DNA from: Cacajao melanocephalus
Taxonomy: Eukaryota; Chordata; Mammalia; Primates; Pitheciidae
Direction of reading: 5' to 3'
Assembly: GCA_963573385.1 (NCBI GenBank)
Contig: CAUYLG010062804.1
Coordinates: 23,921-87,920, forward strand
Length of the DNA: 64,000 nt
Shown: one piece after another, positions 38,537 to 56,469 of the stretch
Position numbering within the stretch: position 1 is the stretch's first letter
How the letters are laid out: every line of letters begins with the position of its first letter
Notes under the pieces: model-generated
Told to the model about the DNA's origin: nothing
What the model saw: only the letters and a program-made list of their open reading frames with translations
The model's database searches: none
Translations under genes and position numbers: made by a program

Positions 38537-38598
38537 TTTTGGGTTCTGTTGTTCTTTTTACATTTAGTTTTGGGTTCTGTTGTTCTTTTTACATTTAG
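38537..38598. repeat. Perfect 31-base tandem duplication
   Basis: Two exact copies beginning ttttgggttctgttgttc and ending catttag, about 290 bases before exon 2. Each copy ends in a pyrimidine-rich run plus tttag, which looks like a weak splice acceptor. Confidence 0.95.
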
Positions 38599-38889
38599 TA
38601 GCTAGCCACCATCTATAAAGGTAAGATTTCTCTCGTCAACTAAGGCTATTTCATTACCTAGAATTAGTGTTCTACTTAAAGGCAGAAGAAATGCTGAGTT
38701 ATTTTTTTTTATATAGACATTTTCAGAGTGCAGTAGTCACCTCCAATGGCAGTAAGTACAGTCTTTCTTGTCTTCTCTGTTTGGAGTACCCTGTATATTA
38801 TAAATATTATATACATTTTTGACTTTGATTTCTTGGGTGATTATAGTTTGATGTGAATTTGACTTTAATATATAACTTTTCTTTTACAG

Positions 38890-38986
38890 TAAGAAGACAT
38901 GCTGGATATCAAGAAGAGCTGTAGAGTTTACATATATCAACCGTGGCCTTAATGAGCTTGTTGACAGCATCGATGCTAGACAGACA
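38890..38986 (+). other. N4BP2: N4BP2 exon 2 (non-coding leader)
   Basis: 97 bases between an acceptor (ataacttttcttttacag) and a strong donor (gtaagtg at 38,987). The exon is repeat-free. It carries the starts of two upstream frames that overlap at TAATG. The call rests on splice-site quality, lack of repeats and position between exon 1 and the coding exons. Transcript evidence would settle inclusion. Confidence 0.7.
38899..38952 (+). promoter_or_regulatory. Upstream ORF 1 in the N4BP2 leader
   Basis: ATG at 38,899 followed by 16 more codons and a TAA at 38,950-38,952, entirely within exon 2. Context aagacATGc has an A at -3. It is the first ATG of the predicted spliced leader, because exon 1 has none. 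Confidence 0.55.
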
Positions 38987-39028
38987 GTAAGTGTTACTAA
39001 AGTTGTAGAGTATGAATATTTTACACAT

Positions 39029-39639
39029 AGTTTTTTGTTTGTTTTGAAATCGGGTCTCGCTCTATCATGTAGGCTAGAGTGCAGTGGTATGATGTTGGCT
39101 CACTTTAGCCTCAAACTCCTGGGCTCAAGTGATTCTCTCACCTCAGCCTCCCGAGTAGCTGGGACTAAGGTGCAAACCACCACATCTGACTAATGTTTGT
39201 ATTTTTTGATAGGTTTTTTTTTTTTTTTTTTTTTTTGGTGACAGAGTCTTGCTCCGTTGCCCATGCTGGAGTGCAGTGGCACAGTCTTGGCTCACTGCAA
39301 CCTCTGTCTCCTGGGTTCATAGAATTTTTCTGCCTCAGCCTCCCAAGTAGCTGGAATTACAGATGTGTGCTACCATGCCTAGCTAATTTTTGTATTTTTA
39401 GTAGAGATGGGGGTCTCACCATGTTGGCCAAGCTGGTCTCAAACTCCTGACCTCAGGTGATCTATCCACCTTGGCCTCCCAAAGTGTTGGAATTACAGGC
39501 GTGAGCCACTGCACCCGGCCCAGAGATGGCGTTTTGTCATGTTGCCCAAGCTGGTCTTGAACTCCTTGGCTCAAGTGATCCACCTGCCTCAGCCTCCCAA
39601 AGTGCTGGGACAACAGGTGTGAACTACTACACCTGGTCT
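39029..39639 (-). mobile_element. Alu nested in an Alu, just after exon 2
   Basis: The outer Alu (39,029-39,212 and 39,520-39,639) is split by an inner Alu (39,213-39,519) with a T tail of about 23 bases. It begins only 43 bases after the exon 2 donor. Confidence 0.84.
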
Positions 39640-39848
39640 ACACGTAGGTTTCTAAGTTTTTACTTATATATTTGAGTGACTTAAAAAACACCTCATGAGA
39701 AGGAAAATATAATCACAGATTTTGTTATTAGAATTTTCACAGCAGCTTATGGTGGCATAAAACATGTTGACTGAGAAAGCATGAAGAACTGAATTGTGGT
39801 GTCAGTTTTCCTATTTAGCGAGTGTTTTCATTTCTTTGCTACTGCTGC

Positions 39849-40142
39849 TTTTTTTTTTTTTTTTGAGATGGAATCTCTCCCAGTTGCCCAAGCTGGAGTG
39901 CAATGGCATGATCTCAGCTCCCAGCAATCTCCGCCTCCCAGGTTCAAATGATTCTCCTGACTCAGCCTCCTGAGTGGCTGGGATTATAGACACCCGCCAC
40001 CACACCTGGCTATATTTTGTATTTTTAGTAGAGATGGGGTTTTACCATGTTGGCCAGGCTGGTCTTGTACTCTTGACCTCATGACCTGCCCACCTCGGCC
40101 TCCCAGAGGGCTGTGATTACAGGCCTGAGCCACTGTGCAGAG
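39849..40142 (-). mobile_element. Alu
   Basis: Target copies ctgctgctt and ctctgcttctt. 17-base T tail. Confidence 0.86.
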
Positions 40143-40169
40143 CCCTCTGCTTCTTAAAGGCCAATCTTG

Positions 40170-40760
<591 letters not shown>

Positions 40761-41130
40761 TAAATTAAAAAAAATAGACCACTCTTGCTTCTTCATATTT
40801 TACATATTTGTTAGCTATCCATAAATATTTGTGTACCTGTTTTATGTGCGGTACAATGCTTAGTACCATTTTGGAGTATGTGTCATGATCCATGTTCTCA
40901 AGGAACGTGGTTAGTTGTAGATTTAAACACATACAGATGAAAATATAATAAGTCAGTAACACCAACTGACTCTGAATTAAGCAAGACTAGTACTGCAATA
41001 AATAGTTAAGGATTATAGAAAGTGTTGATGGACTCTACAGAAATACCTTTGGGACTAAAGCTATATAGTGTTCAGCAACTGGCTTTAACCTTTAAAAACA
41101 TGTTTCAGAGGTCTATCTAGTTTTTACATC
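40761..41130. other. Non-repetitive intron 2 segment
   Basis: No exon or repeat recognised. Confidence 0.5.
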
Positions 41131-41424
<294 letters not shown>

Positions 41425-41543
41425 CCTACACATCTTATTTCTATATTCCACCTAAAAATTTTTTTTACTACATAGTATTCCAAAGGATGATTTCTGCCGT
41501 AATTTACACTGTTTTCCATGAGTGTTTAGGATGTCTGTAATGA

Positions 41544-41885
<342 letters not shown>

Positions 41886-41952
41886 TGAGAGATATATTTA
41901 AAGCTGATTGGTTACTTTAATTTGGTTACATTTTCTATAAAAAGCATCTTTT

Positions 41953-42233
41953 GGCCAGGTGCGGTGGCTCATGCCTGTAATCCCAGCACTTTGGGAGGCT
42001 AAGTTCAGGTCAGGAGTTTGAGGCCAGCCTGGCCATCATGGTGAAACCCCGTCTCTACTAAAAGTACAAAAATTAGCCAGACATGGTGGCGCACACCTGT
42101 GGTCCCAGCTACTTGGGAGGCTGAGTCAGGAGAATTGCTTGAACCCAAGAGGTGGAGGTTGCTGTAAACTCAGATTGTACTACTGCACTCCAACTTGGAC
42201 AACAGTGGGAGATTGTGTCAAAAAAAAAACCCA
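41953..42233 (+). mobile_element. Alu, sense
   Basis: The left arm lacks the gaggcgggcggatcac block. catctttt and atatctttt flank it. Confidence 0.86.
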
Positions 42234-42564
42234 AAAAATATCTTTTTTAGTGACATATCCTTGGTACCTCATGAGATTTAAGCATCTGTCTTTCTCTTAT
42301 CGTAGTAGTTTGAAATCATCTTGTAGGTAACTTAATCCCTGAGAAGGACTGATGATATTGGTTTTGGTAGCATCTGTTTCTGAGGAAGTTGTTTGCTGAT
42401 CATGTTTGGGAGCATGCTATGTTTGGGTTCTGTAACTTCCCTATATATTCCTTATAGAGATATATATTTTTTTGTCTGTCTCTTTTTTGATGGTCTTAAG
42501 GAGCCAAAGTATTATTAATATATTTGGTTCTTAGTATCAATTTTCTTAGGCATATTATTCCTAG

Positions 42565-43252
<688 letters not shown>

Positions 43253-43376
43253 AGAATACCTTTTTTGATTGTTATAGAGATCTGTTATTTTCTGGATGTT
43301 GTTCCACCGAGGTAAGTTATTCAAACTTACTTGTCATGTATTACATATAGCAGATTTATTTATAAAATGATATGGA

Positions 43377-43473
43377 GTGTAGCACATTTCCTAAAATTGG
43401 AATGATACAGAGAAGATGAACATGGCCCCTGTGCAAGGATGACACGCAAATTCATGAAGTGTTCCATATTTTT
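43377..43473 (+). pseudogene. RNU6P: U6 snRNA pseudogene
   Basis: Clear U6 sequence: ctaaaattggaatgatacag, agaagatgaacatggcccct, gcaaggatgacacgcaaatt, and ending gttccatattttt. The 5' stem-loop is collapsed (gtgt joined directly to agcaca, about ten bases missing), and single changes affect the ACAGAGA-flanking region and the 3' part. U6 is transcribed by RNA polymerase III from upstream elements that do not move with a retrocopy. With the 5' hairpin lost this copy is almost certainly dead. It lies in intron 2 of N4BP2 in sense orientation. Confidence 0.92.
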
Positions 43474-43631
43474 AGCTTCAGTATAAAAACTTGTACAGAT
43501 ATTTGTATAGCTAATAAGGTTCTTTTTAGAGAAAATGCTTTAAAAAATGCAGGTTGTACCTTTTTGAATTAGATTTTAAAGCTTCTGATGTTGAAAAGTT
43601 ATACATATATATGTGTATATATATAAATAAA

Positions 43632-43964
<333 letters not shown>

Positions 43965-43989
43965 TAACAAACTTGGAATTAATTATCTT

Positions 43990-44309
43990 TCTTTTTTTTT
44001 TTTTTTTAACTTTTTTCTTTGAGTCAGGGTCTTGCTCTATTGCCCAGGCTGGAGTACAGTGGCACGCTCATGGCTCACTGAGGCCTCGACTTCTTGGCTT
44101 AAGTGATCCTCTCACCTTATCCTCCCAAGTAGCTAGGACTACAGGTTTACACCATTACGTCCAGCTAATTGTTTTGTATTTTTTTTTTTTGTAGAGATGA
44201 GTTTTATCATGTTGCTCTGGCTGGTCTTGGACTCCTGGGCTCAAGTAATTCGCCCACCTTGACCTCCCAAAGTGCTGGGATTACAGGGATAAGCCACCTG
44301 TGCTTGGCC
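43990..44309 (-). mobile_element. Alu, old type
   Basis: J-like (gctcactgaggcctcgactt). Bipartite T tail. Confidence 0.84.
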
Positions 44310-44442
44310 TCAGGATTAGTATCAGTAGTAAAGTTTGGGATTTTTAGTATATTGCATTTTGTTTTTTTAAAAAATCTGTAATAAAATTGTGTATCTTGAA
44401 AAATGATAGTGCTTTTATTTTTATTATTGTTATTTTTTATCT

Positions 44443-44954
<512 letters not shown>

Positions 44955-45074
44955 GATATGGTGTTTTTTTTTTCTTCTTTTTTTTATTTTTATTTTTTTT
45001 TGTCCTGCAATTCACATTAATGGTGTTTTTTAGTATTCATGATGTGGTTTTCAGTGGGAAGGTTTTTTATTTTT

Positions 45075-45207
45075 TGTTTACTTATTTATTAGAGATAGGC
45101 TCTTGCTGTGTTGCCCAGGATGGTCTTGTAATCTTGAGCTCAAATGATCCTCCTGCCTCAGCCTCCCAAAATCGTGAGATTAAAGACGTGAGCCACTGTG
45201 TCCACCT
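45075..45207 (-). mobile_element. Alu left-arm monomer
   Basis: A single old-type antisense left arm with a T/A-rich tail. Confidence 0.75.
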
Positions 45208-45738
45208 GGAAGATTTTTTTTTCTCAAGCGTTTATTTGTATGTCTACTTTAATGGCAGTATTTATTTATTTAGGAAAACCACAGGCAAATAATGGCAGCA
45301 TTGACCATTGTTGTAACACTATTAGAGATTATGTTTGTTCATGCCATTGCTATTTGTAGATTTCATGTTCACTCTGAATTTTAAAAAACTGCTTGAAAAA
45401 AAATATGTCCTTATTAAAAGAAAAACAGAAAACTTCAAAGCAAGGTTGTAGTTATATAAAATTTATAAAACAAAAACAAAAACTAAAATTAGCTGGGTGA
45501 CACTAAAAAATTAAACATGCTGGGATTACAGGTGTGAGCCACCATGCCCGGCCTATATATGTTTTTATACATCAGAATTTTCTTTAATACACTAAACATT
45601 GTTTGGACACTAAAACTGCCTATATGTTTAGATCTCTTTACATACAGATAGACACAGTGAAAAAATGGGAATGAAAGGGATACATAGCTTGCAAGCTGGA
45701 GGAAGTATAGAGGGAAGTCCATGATGATTTACCTTTAA
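45208..45738. other. Intron 2 segment with a 35-base Alu scrap
   Basis: A tiny antisense Alu head (45,519-45,553, gctgggattacaggtgtgag) is isolated in otherwise unassigned AT-rich DNA. Confidence 0.5.
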
Positions 45739-46108
45739 TTTTTTTTTTTTGAGACAATCTCGCTCTGTTGCCCAGGCTGGAGTGCAGTGGTGTGATCTTG
45801 ATTTTCATTTCTCAGCCTCTGGAGTAGCTGAGATTACAGGTGTGTGCTACCATGACCAGCTGATTTTTTTGTATTTTTAGTAGAGACCGGGTTTTGCCAT
45901 GTTGCCCAGGCTGGTCTTGAACTCTGGCCTCAAATGATCTGCCCACCTTGGCCTCCCAAAGTGTTGGGATTACAGGTGTGAGCCACCCTGCCTGCACCCT
46001 CCAGGGTAGATCTAGCTACTCTGGAGGCTGAGGCAGGAGAATCGCTTGAACTTCAGAGGTGGAGGTTGCAGTGAGACTCTGTCTCTCTTTAAAAAAACAA
46101 AACCCAAA
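45739..46108 (-). mobile_element. Antisense Alu, then a sense Alu fragment
   Basis: An Alu at 45,739-45,998 with a right-arm deletion, then a sense right-arm scrap at 46,013-46,108 ending in aaaaaaacaaaaccc. Confidence 0.8.
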
Positions 46109-46340
46109 ATAATACAAGTTAGATGTTTACTTAGAGAAGGGATAAAAACAATACAACATGACAAGCAGGATATTGTTGTTAATATAGTCAAGATAGAGAA
46201 CATTCTGTTATCCCAAGGATCCGTCAAATTGCCCTTATGTAGCCATACCCTTCTCCCTCCCTCTCCCATCCTCTGTTTTTAGTCTTGGTGCCACCAATCT
46301 GTTCTGCATTTCTATAATTTTGTCACTTAAAGAATGTTGT

Positions 46341-47688
<1,348 letters not shown>

Positions 47689-48064
47689 TTGTACTCAGCA
47701 TAATACTCTGGAATTTCACCCAGGTTGTTGTATGCATGAATCAATAGTATGTTTTTATTGCTGACTAGTATTTCATGGAATGGATGTATTGTAGTTTATT
47801 TATCTATTGGAGGTCATGAGTTGTTTCCAGTTTTTGGTTATTATGAATAAAGCTACTATAAACATTTGCGTGCAGGTTTTTAGATGAATATAATTTTTCA
47901 GTCCTCAGGGATAAATGCCCAAAAGTGCAACTGCTGAGTTGTATGGTAGTTGCATATTTAGTTTTTTAAGAAACTGCATTTTTCAGAATGACTGTACCAT
48001 TTTACATTCCCATCAGCAACTATAAGTGATATAGTTTCTTAAGTCTTGCCATCATTTGGTATAC

Positions 48065-48220
48065 CTGAGTAGCTATAATCCCAGCTATTCAGGAGAGTTG
48101 AGGCAGGAGAATCGCTTGAACCCAGGAGGTGGAGATTGTAGTGAGCCGAGATCACACTATTGGACTCCAGCCTGGGCAACAGAATGAGACTTGGTCTCCA
48201 AAAAAAAAAAAAAAAAAAAA
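48065..48220 (+). mobile_element. Alu right-arm fragment, sense
   Basis: Starts in the linker (gtagctataatcccagc), 22-base A tail, inside the antisense L1. Confidence 0.82.
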
Positions 48221-48888
48221 AGGTTGTTGTTTACAAGATCCTATTGATGACATTAAGTGAGGACTTAGTGTATTTCTCTCTTTTTTTTTTTTTTGAGCAA
48301 TTGTGAAGGGTATTGTTTCTTTAATTTTAGTGTCCGTGTATTTTTTTGCTAGTATGTATAAATATAGTTGCTTTTATAAGTTTATCTTGTATCTTGCACC
48401 CTTGTTAAACTCACTTTCTTATTGGAGATTTTGTAGATTCCTTGGGATTTTCTATTAATAGACAGAAAACCATGTTATCTCCAAATGGAGACACTTTTAT
48501 TTCTTCTTCACTAGTCTGTATTCGTTTTATTTTCTTTTTTCTCTTATTTTATGGGCTAGAACTTCCAGCATTATTTTAAATGAAATTGGTGAGAGTAGAC
48601 ATCTTGCTTTTTTCCTGGTGTTAGGAGGAAAGCATTTAGTATTTCACTACTAAATATAATGTTAGCTGTAGGTTTTTGTAGGTGCTCTTATCAGGTTGAG
48701 GATATTTTTGTTCTCTGTTCCTATTTTTCTGGTAGTTACCATAAATGGTGTTGAATTTTGTCATATTCTGCATTGATTGATATGGTTCTTTTACCCATTG
48801 AGATGGTAGATTATACTAATTTTTGAATATGGAACTAGCGCTGCCTTCCTGGAATAAACACCATTTCATTATGGTATATAATCTTTTT

Positions 48889-49260
48889 TTTTTTGAGACA
48901 GGGTCTCACTGTTGCTCAGGCTGGAGTGTAGTGGTGTGATGATAGCTCACTGCAGCCTTGACCACTTGGGCCTAAGTGATCCTTTCACCTCACCCTGCCC
49001 CCCAGTACCTGGGACCACAGACATGGACCACCATCCTTGGCTAATTTTTTTTGTAGAGATGGGGTCTCACTGTGTTGCCCAGGCTGGTCCTGAACTCCTG
49101 GGCTCAAATGATCCTCCCAACTCAGTCTCCCAAAGTTCTGAGATTGTACGTGTGAACTGCTATGCCCTGCCAAAATTCAGCAATATGTAAAAACAATGAT
49201 ATCCACTGCATTCCAGCCTGGGTGATAGAGCAAGACCCTGCGTCAAAAATCAAAAGAACA
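48889..49260 (-). mobile_element. Antisense Alu and a small sense Alu scrap
   Basis: An old-type Alu at 48,889-49,171 and a sense 3' scrap at 49,203-49,260 (ccactgcattccagcctggg). Confidence 0.8.
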
Positions 49261-49876
49261 AAAGAAATATATATTGTTGAATTTTATTTGCTGGTATTTT
49301 ATTAAGGATTTTTGTGTCTGTAGTCATGAGGAGTATTGGTCTGTAGTTTTTTTGTACTGGCTTTGTCTGTTTTTGATATCAGGATAATACTAGCATCATA
49401 AAATGGATTGGAAGTGTTTGTTTTCTGGAAGAGATTATGTAGGATTACTGTTAATTTTTCCTAAAAAATGTTAGAATTTTCCATTCAAGCTATTTGGCCC
49501 TGGAAATTTTTTTTTTTTGGGAGTTTTAAAATTATGAATTAAATTTCTTTACAAATTATAGTGCTTTTTTCTATATCTTATTTGATGAGTTGTGATAGTT
49601 TGTGGTTTTTGAGACAATGGTCCATTTCATATAAATTGTCAAACTTTTGTGTGTTCATAGTTTATTAGCCTTTTGATCTCTGCAAGGTCTGTAGTAATAT
49701 TCCTTTTTCATTCCTGATATCGATAATTTGTGTCTTCCTTTTTCTTTGTCAGTCTTGCTAGAGGTCTTTCAATTTTATTGGTCATTTTGGTGAACCAGCA
49801 ATTTATTCCATTGAATTTTCTCTTTGTTTTTCTGTTTCAAATTTAACTGTTATCTACTATTTATTATTTCCTGTTT

Positions 49877-50737
<861 letters not shown>

Positions 50738-50964
50738 GGATTTCTAGTTTCATTCCATTGTGGTTGGAGAACATACCTGTGTGATTTCATTTCTTTTAAA
50801 TTTGTGTGGTTTGTTTTTAGCCTAGCTCTATCTTGGTATGTGTTCTGTTAATACTTGAAAAGAATGTGTATTCTGCTGTTGTTGGGTGGAGTGTTCTGTA
50901 AGTTGATTAGATCCTTAATTATTGGTATTGTTGAGTTGTATATCTTTGCTGATTTTCTGTCTAG

Positions 50965-51980
<1,016 letters not shown>

Positions 51981-51999
51981 AACCTGACCAAGGTTGCTA

Positions 52000-52305
<306 letters not shown>

Positions 52306-52458
52306 GCCTGGTATATCTTTTTGATGGCTTGATCTTTTATCATTACACAGTGCCCTTCTTTGTCTCTGAAAATTTTTCTTGCTCTGAATTCTACTTATGT
52401 CTGATATTATTATATAAATGTACGTTTATTTAATTGTAATTAATTTAAATTTAAATAG

Positions 52459-52538
52459 GAACATGTTGCTGGTGGCTGCCATATTGACAGCGCAGTTCTG
52501 GAAGGTGGAGAGAGCTATGATACAAATTTAATTAAAAG
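52459..52538 (+). other. N4BP2: N4BP2 exon 3 (non-coding leader)
   Basis: 80 bases between an acceptor (taatttaaatttaaatag, a poor pyrimidine tract) and a donor (aaaag followed by gtaaat). It is repeat-free, unlike its flanks. It carries the end of upstream ORF 2. The weak AT-rich acceptor suggests the exon may be skipped in some transcripts. Confidence 0.65.
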
Positions 52539-52559
52539 GTAAATTTTATAATACAATAG

Positions 52560-54165
52560 AAGATGACATGCGCAATGGTTAGATAGCAGCAAAGGGGAGA
52601 TTGGGGCAGAGGGAGCAGGGTATATGATTTTCAGTTGGATAATCAAGAGAGAAACCATTGAATGTGACACTTGAACAAAAATTTGAAGGAGTACAAGAGT
52701 TACCTGTTCAGATATCTTGAGGAAGAGTATATCAAGGGCTAGCAGGGAGATAGCCCATTGTAAAAACTTTAGCTTTTTCTCTGAATGATGTCGAGAACTT
52801 ACAGGGTTTTAGAGCAGAACCTTTTTACATTGTATAAAGCTCAATTGGACTGGTATATTGAAAATAGACAATATGGGGATAAGGTGCAAGCAGGGAGAAC
52901 AGGTAGGAGGTTGGAATATGAGTGAAAGATAACAGTTGTCAGACCCAATGATTAGAGCAGATTTTGGGAAAAATATTAGACATTTCATTTTGGATATGTT
53001 AAGTCTGAAATGTTTATTAGGTATATTCAAGCAGAGAAAACAAGTAGACTGTCTGTAGTTCTATTCCAGATATGAGTCCCTGCCCTTGTGGAGCTTACAC
53101 TTTATTGGAATATGGGTGGTAAATACAATACATATATAAAACATATGCTATGTAAGAAGACAGTAAGTCCTATGGAGAAAATTCAAGTAGGAAAGTGGGA
53201 TAAATGTTGTTGGAACACTGACGTCCTGAGAAGGTAACATTTGAATAATGGTAAGAAGGTGATACGGAGATACTTGGAGAAAAGTGGCTCAGTAGAGGGA
53301 ACCAAGGTATAAAGGTTCCTAGGGGAGAGCATTGCTGGTGTGTTTGAAGAAGAGTGAGGAGGCCAAGTGTGGCTAAAGGAAAGAGGATGGTACAGAGGTA
53401 ACAAGTGTCCAGGTTATGGACCATTTTAAGGGCTCTGGTTTTTATCCTGAATTAGGGAGCTAGCAGATAGTTTAGTGGAAGAGAGGCATGATTCAACCTG
53501 TGGTTTAATTGAGTCACTCTGGCGTTGGTGCTGAATAGACTGAAGGGGCAAGGGTGGAAGCTGAGAGAGAGGAGACTTACAGTAATTCAGGCAGGAGGCT
53601 GTGGTAGCTAAGTCTAAGGTAGTAGCAGTGGAGGCAGTGAGGAATGATAGTATTCTGGATATGTTTTGGGAGTCACACTGACAAAATTGGCTTACCAGTT
53701 GGATGTGGGGCGAAAGGAGTCAAGGATTATTCCAAGATTTTGGCCTGAGTCATTGGAAGGATACAGTTGTGCTGAGATGGGAAAGACTGGGAAAAGCAGG
53801 TTTGAAGAGGGTGATGAGGAGCTGTTTTGGACATGTTAAATTTATGATGCCTATTGGACATCTGAGTATAGGTGTTCAGTATGAATTCTAGTTTTATTTA
53901 TGAAGACTGTTTCATGTTTTTAAAAATGAAGTAATGGTACTGAAACAGCGTATTCACTTCTGAAATATGTGTTGTTAACATCTTAATTTTTAACATGTTC
54001 AATCCTGGCAAAACCTGAATATTTTGGAGAGAGAGAAATTGACTACTTTTTAGCTCTGCTGTTAGAGTTGGTGGTACTTTCTTAGAGTTAAATAAAGATG
54101 TCATTCCGATTTTAGAAATGGAAATATATATAGTCTGAGTGTTTTTTAATTGCTTTCTATTTTAG
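52560..54165 (+). other. Intron 3 with an ancient dispersed repeat
   Basis: 52,590-53,890 is purine-rich on the plus strand and resembles a common old mammalian repeat (aggcaggaggctgtggtagc, ggagtcaaggattattccaa, gttttggacatgttaaattt). It shares wording with 34,580-35,090. The short ORFs here are chance. No Alu is present in the whole intron, unlike introns 1 and 2. Confidence 0.5.
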
Positions 54166-54279
54166 GTCTTTTTACTGCTGGATTGTGCAAGATATTTAAC
54201 CCTGTTTTGTTTGAATTATGACTTAAATATCAAACATCTTAACTAAGAAAAGGGAAACATTTTAGTTTTGGAAGTCAGA
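54166..54279 (+). other. N4BP2: N4BP2 exon 4, leader portion
   Basis: Acceptor ttgctttctattttag ends at 54,165. The leader contains a minimal upstream frame ATG-ACT-TAA (54,218-54,226) and an in-frame TAA 36 bases before the start codon (54,244-54,246). These fix 54,280 as the first in-frame ATG. Confidence 0.85.
54218..54226 (+). promoter_or_regulatory. Minimal upstream ORF (M-T-stop)
   Basis: ATG ACT TAA, 54 bases before the main ATG. With the two frames in exons 2 and 3 it makes three upstream ORFs in the spliced leader. Confidence 0.55.
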
Positions 54280-54505
54280 ATGCCAAGGAGAAGGAAAAAT
54301 CTTGGGGGAAATCCTTTTCGGAAGACTGCAAACCCTAAGGAAGTTGTATCCAGTGTTGCTAGTCATGAGGAGCCAACCACTACTCTTCCTTCCATGGGTG
54401 AGACAAAAGTTGATCAGGAAGAACTCTTCACCAGTATCTCAGAGATATTTTCTGATCTGGATCCTGATGTAGTGTATTTGATGCTTTCTGAATGTGATTT
54501 CAAAG
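54280..54505 (+). CDS. N4BP2: N4BP2 coding exon 4 (residues 1-75)
   Basis: Begins MPRRRKNLGGNPFRK, the basic N-terminus typical of N4BP2, and runs for 75 codons plus one base to the donor aaag followed by gtgaga. Start context agaATGc has a purine at -3. Residues from about 45 (DQEELFTSISEIFSDLDPD, continuing VVYLMLSECDF) are the first two helices of the CUE domain. This is a small ubiquitin-binding fold related to UBA, with IFSDLDP in the place of its MFP-type motif. The intron cuts the domain, and its third helix with the di-leucine motif is encoded at the start of exon 5. The remembered human protein has one more valine around residue 22 and R instead of H at residue 29. Both need checking. 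Confidence 0.97.
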
Positions 54506-55144
54506 GTGAGAAAAAGTTTAGTTTGAACCCTTTCCATCTTATAAGAAGACTTTGCGTACTATCCCATGATTAATAGTAATACAGAAAAATGTCTTATTTC
54601 TATTTTGTTCATCATCCACTGGTCTCAAGTTACTAAGGTTGGTATTTGAGTTTGGTATTTGGGATATGAAGAATAAAACATAGTTTCTGCTCTTAAGAAA
54701 TGTCCAGTTCTAGATGTAAGGTATTTGTATAGATATTGTATACTATCTCTTTCATCTTTACTCTGGAAAAGACTGGCACTACTGACACTTTAAGCTGCAT
54801 AATCCTTTGTTTTCAGTGGCTCTCCTGTGCATTGTAAGGTGTTTAGTAGCATCCCTGGCCTGTATGCACTAGATGCCAATAGCTTCTTACCACCCAGTTG
54901 TGACAATAAAAAATATCTCCATATATTGTCATTTGTTTCCTGGGAGGCAAAATTGTACCTGGTTGAGAACCACTGTCCTAGAATGTAAGCTCCATAAAGA
55001 CAGAGTTTTTAAAAACTTTGTTTTACTCCTGTATCCTCAGCCAATAAAATAGCAACTGACCCATAATAGGAGCTGAGTAAATATTTATTAAGCGATTAGG
55101 TAATTATAATTATGGAAATAAGAGCTGATTTAAGAGTTGAGGCT

Positions 55145-55310
55145 AGCAGAGTAGTATAATTTCAAAATATCGGCTTTGGAGTCAAGAAACGTGGGTTGGA
55201 TTTCCAGCTCTGCCACTTAACCTCTCCGAGTCTCAGTTTTCTAATCTGTTAGTGAGAAAAATAACAGTATGTACCTCGTAGGACTTTTTTTTGGGGAGAT
55301 AATTGAGTTT
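55145..55310 (-). mobile_element. MIR, antisense
   Basis: Reads as the reverse of the MIR core: ggctttggagtcaagaaacg, ccagctctgccacttaacct and gagtctcagttttctaatct in order. Confidence 0.75.
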
Positions 55311-56166
55311 TGTTTTATTTTTTTGTTCTTGGTAAAGTCTTCAGTATGGTAGCCTATTAATAACTTAATACAGAAGGGAATTTATGTAAGTTGCTAGGTG
55401 AGCAAATTAAATATTGATACCTAGTATTGTTACTGGCCATGATTAGTATAAGATAAAATTATTCTGGATTTGGGAAGTTGTGTTAATGTGTTATAAACTT
55501 CCAGTTTCAGTCATCGTGTGGTTTGTTATGTGAGCATATCTTATCCAGTTATGTGTGCAGAAAACCAGTTGTCAGCAATGCATGATACTCAGAAATGATA
55601 GTATATAGAGTTTTCTAAGTTACATCAATGTTTCCTAATTTTGATTTGTTTAAAACTTAATTGTTGCATATAAACTAATACAGCAATGAGGAATTACAAG
55701 AAATTCACATCACCCTATACCATAACAAAAAAACTTATTTCTGTTTTCCAGAATATTCTGTAGACCTTGTTCATAAGCGTTTGATATTTGAGTAGAGGAA
55801 TTTTGTATTATGTGTTTTTAACTTAACATAAGCATTTTTTCCATGTTGCTGCAATTATTTTTAATGGGTTTCTAATATTCTACTGAGCTATTGTGCTGTA
55901 GTTTAATTATATCTATGTTTTTCGTGAATAATTAATATTGCAGAGAACATCTTGGTAAAAATATATTTTTCTTTCTTTTGGCTTTTTTTCTTAGTTCCAA
56001 AGTTTTATTTTCTTGCGTCACAGGGTAAGAACTGCTTTAGCTCTTAGAAGCATACTGCTGAATTGCCTACCAATGAGGTGTGCCTATTTGTAATTCCACC
56101 AGCATTGCATAAGTGTAGTGGTTTCACTTCAGTCTTTTCAACATTGTATAGTAGTGTTTTAAGACT

Positions 56167-56469
56167 GTTTTTTTTTTTTTTGAGACGGAGTTTCACTTTT
56201 GTTGCCGGGGCTGGAGTGCAGTGGTGTGCTCTTGGCTCACTGTAACCTCCCTTTCCCGGGTTCAAGAGATTCTTCTGCCTCAGGCTCCTGAGTAGCTGCG
56301 ATTACAGGCATTCTGCCACCATGCCTGGCTAATTTGTTTTTTGTATTTTTAGTAGAGATGAGGTTTCACCGTATTGGCCAGGCTGGTCTCGGACTCCTGA
56401 CCTCAGGTGAGCCACCTGCCTCGGCCTCCCAAAGTGTTAGGATTACAGGCGTGAGCCACTGCACCCGGC
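56167..56469 (-). mobile_element. Alu
   Basis: Flanked by tgttttaaga (56,155-56,164 and 56,473-56,482). Confidence 0.88.

Noticed and set aside
53170..53424. Minus-strand ORF pair near 53.2-53.4 kb
   Set aside because: It lies in an ancient intronic repeat, with no homolog or initiation context.
54268..54279. TTG at 54,268 as an in-frame earlier start for N4BP2
   Set aside because: The ATG at 54,280 matches the known N-terminus MPRRRKN. A non-ATG start four codons earlier has no support.
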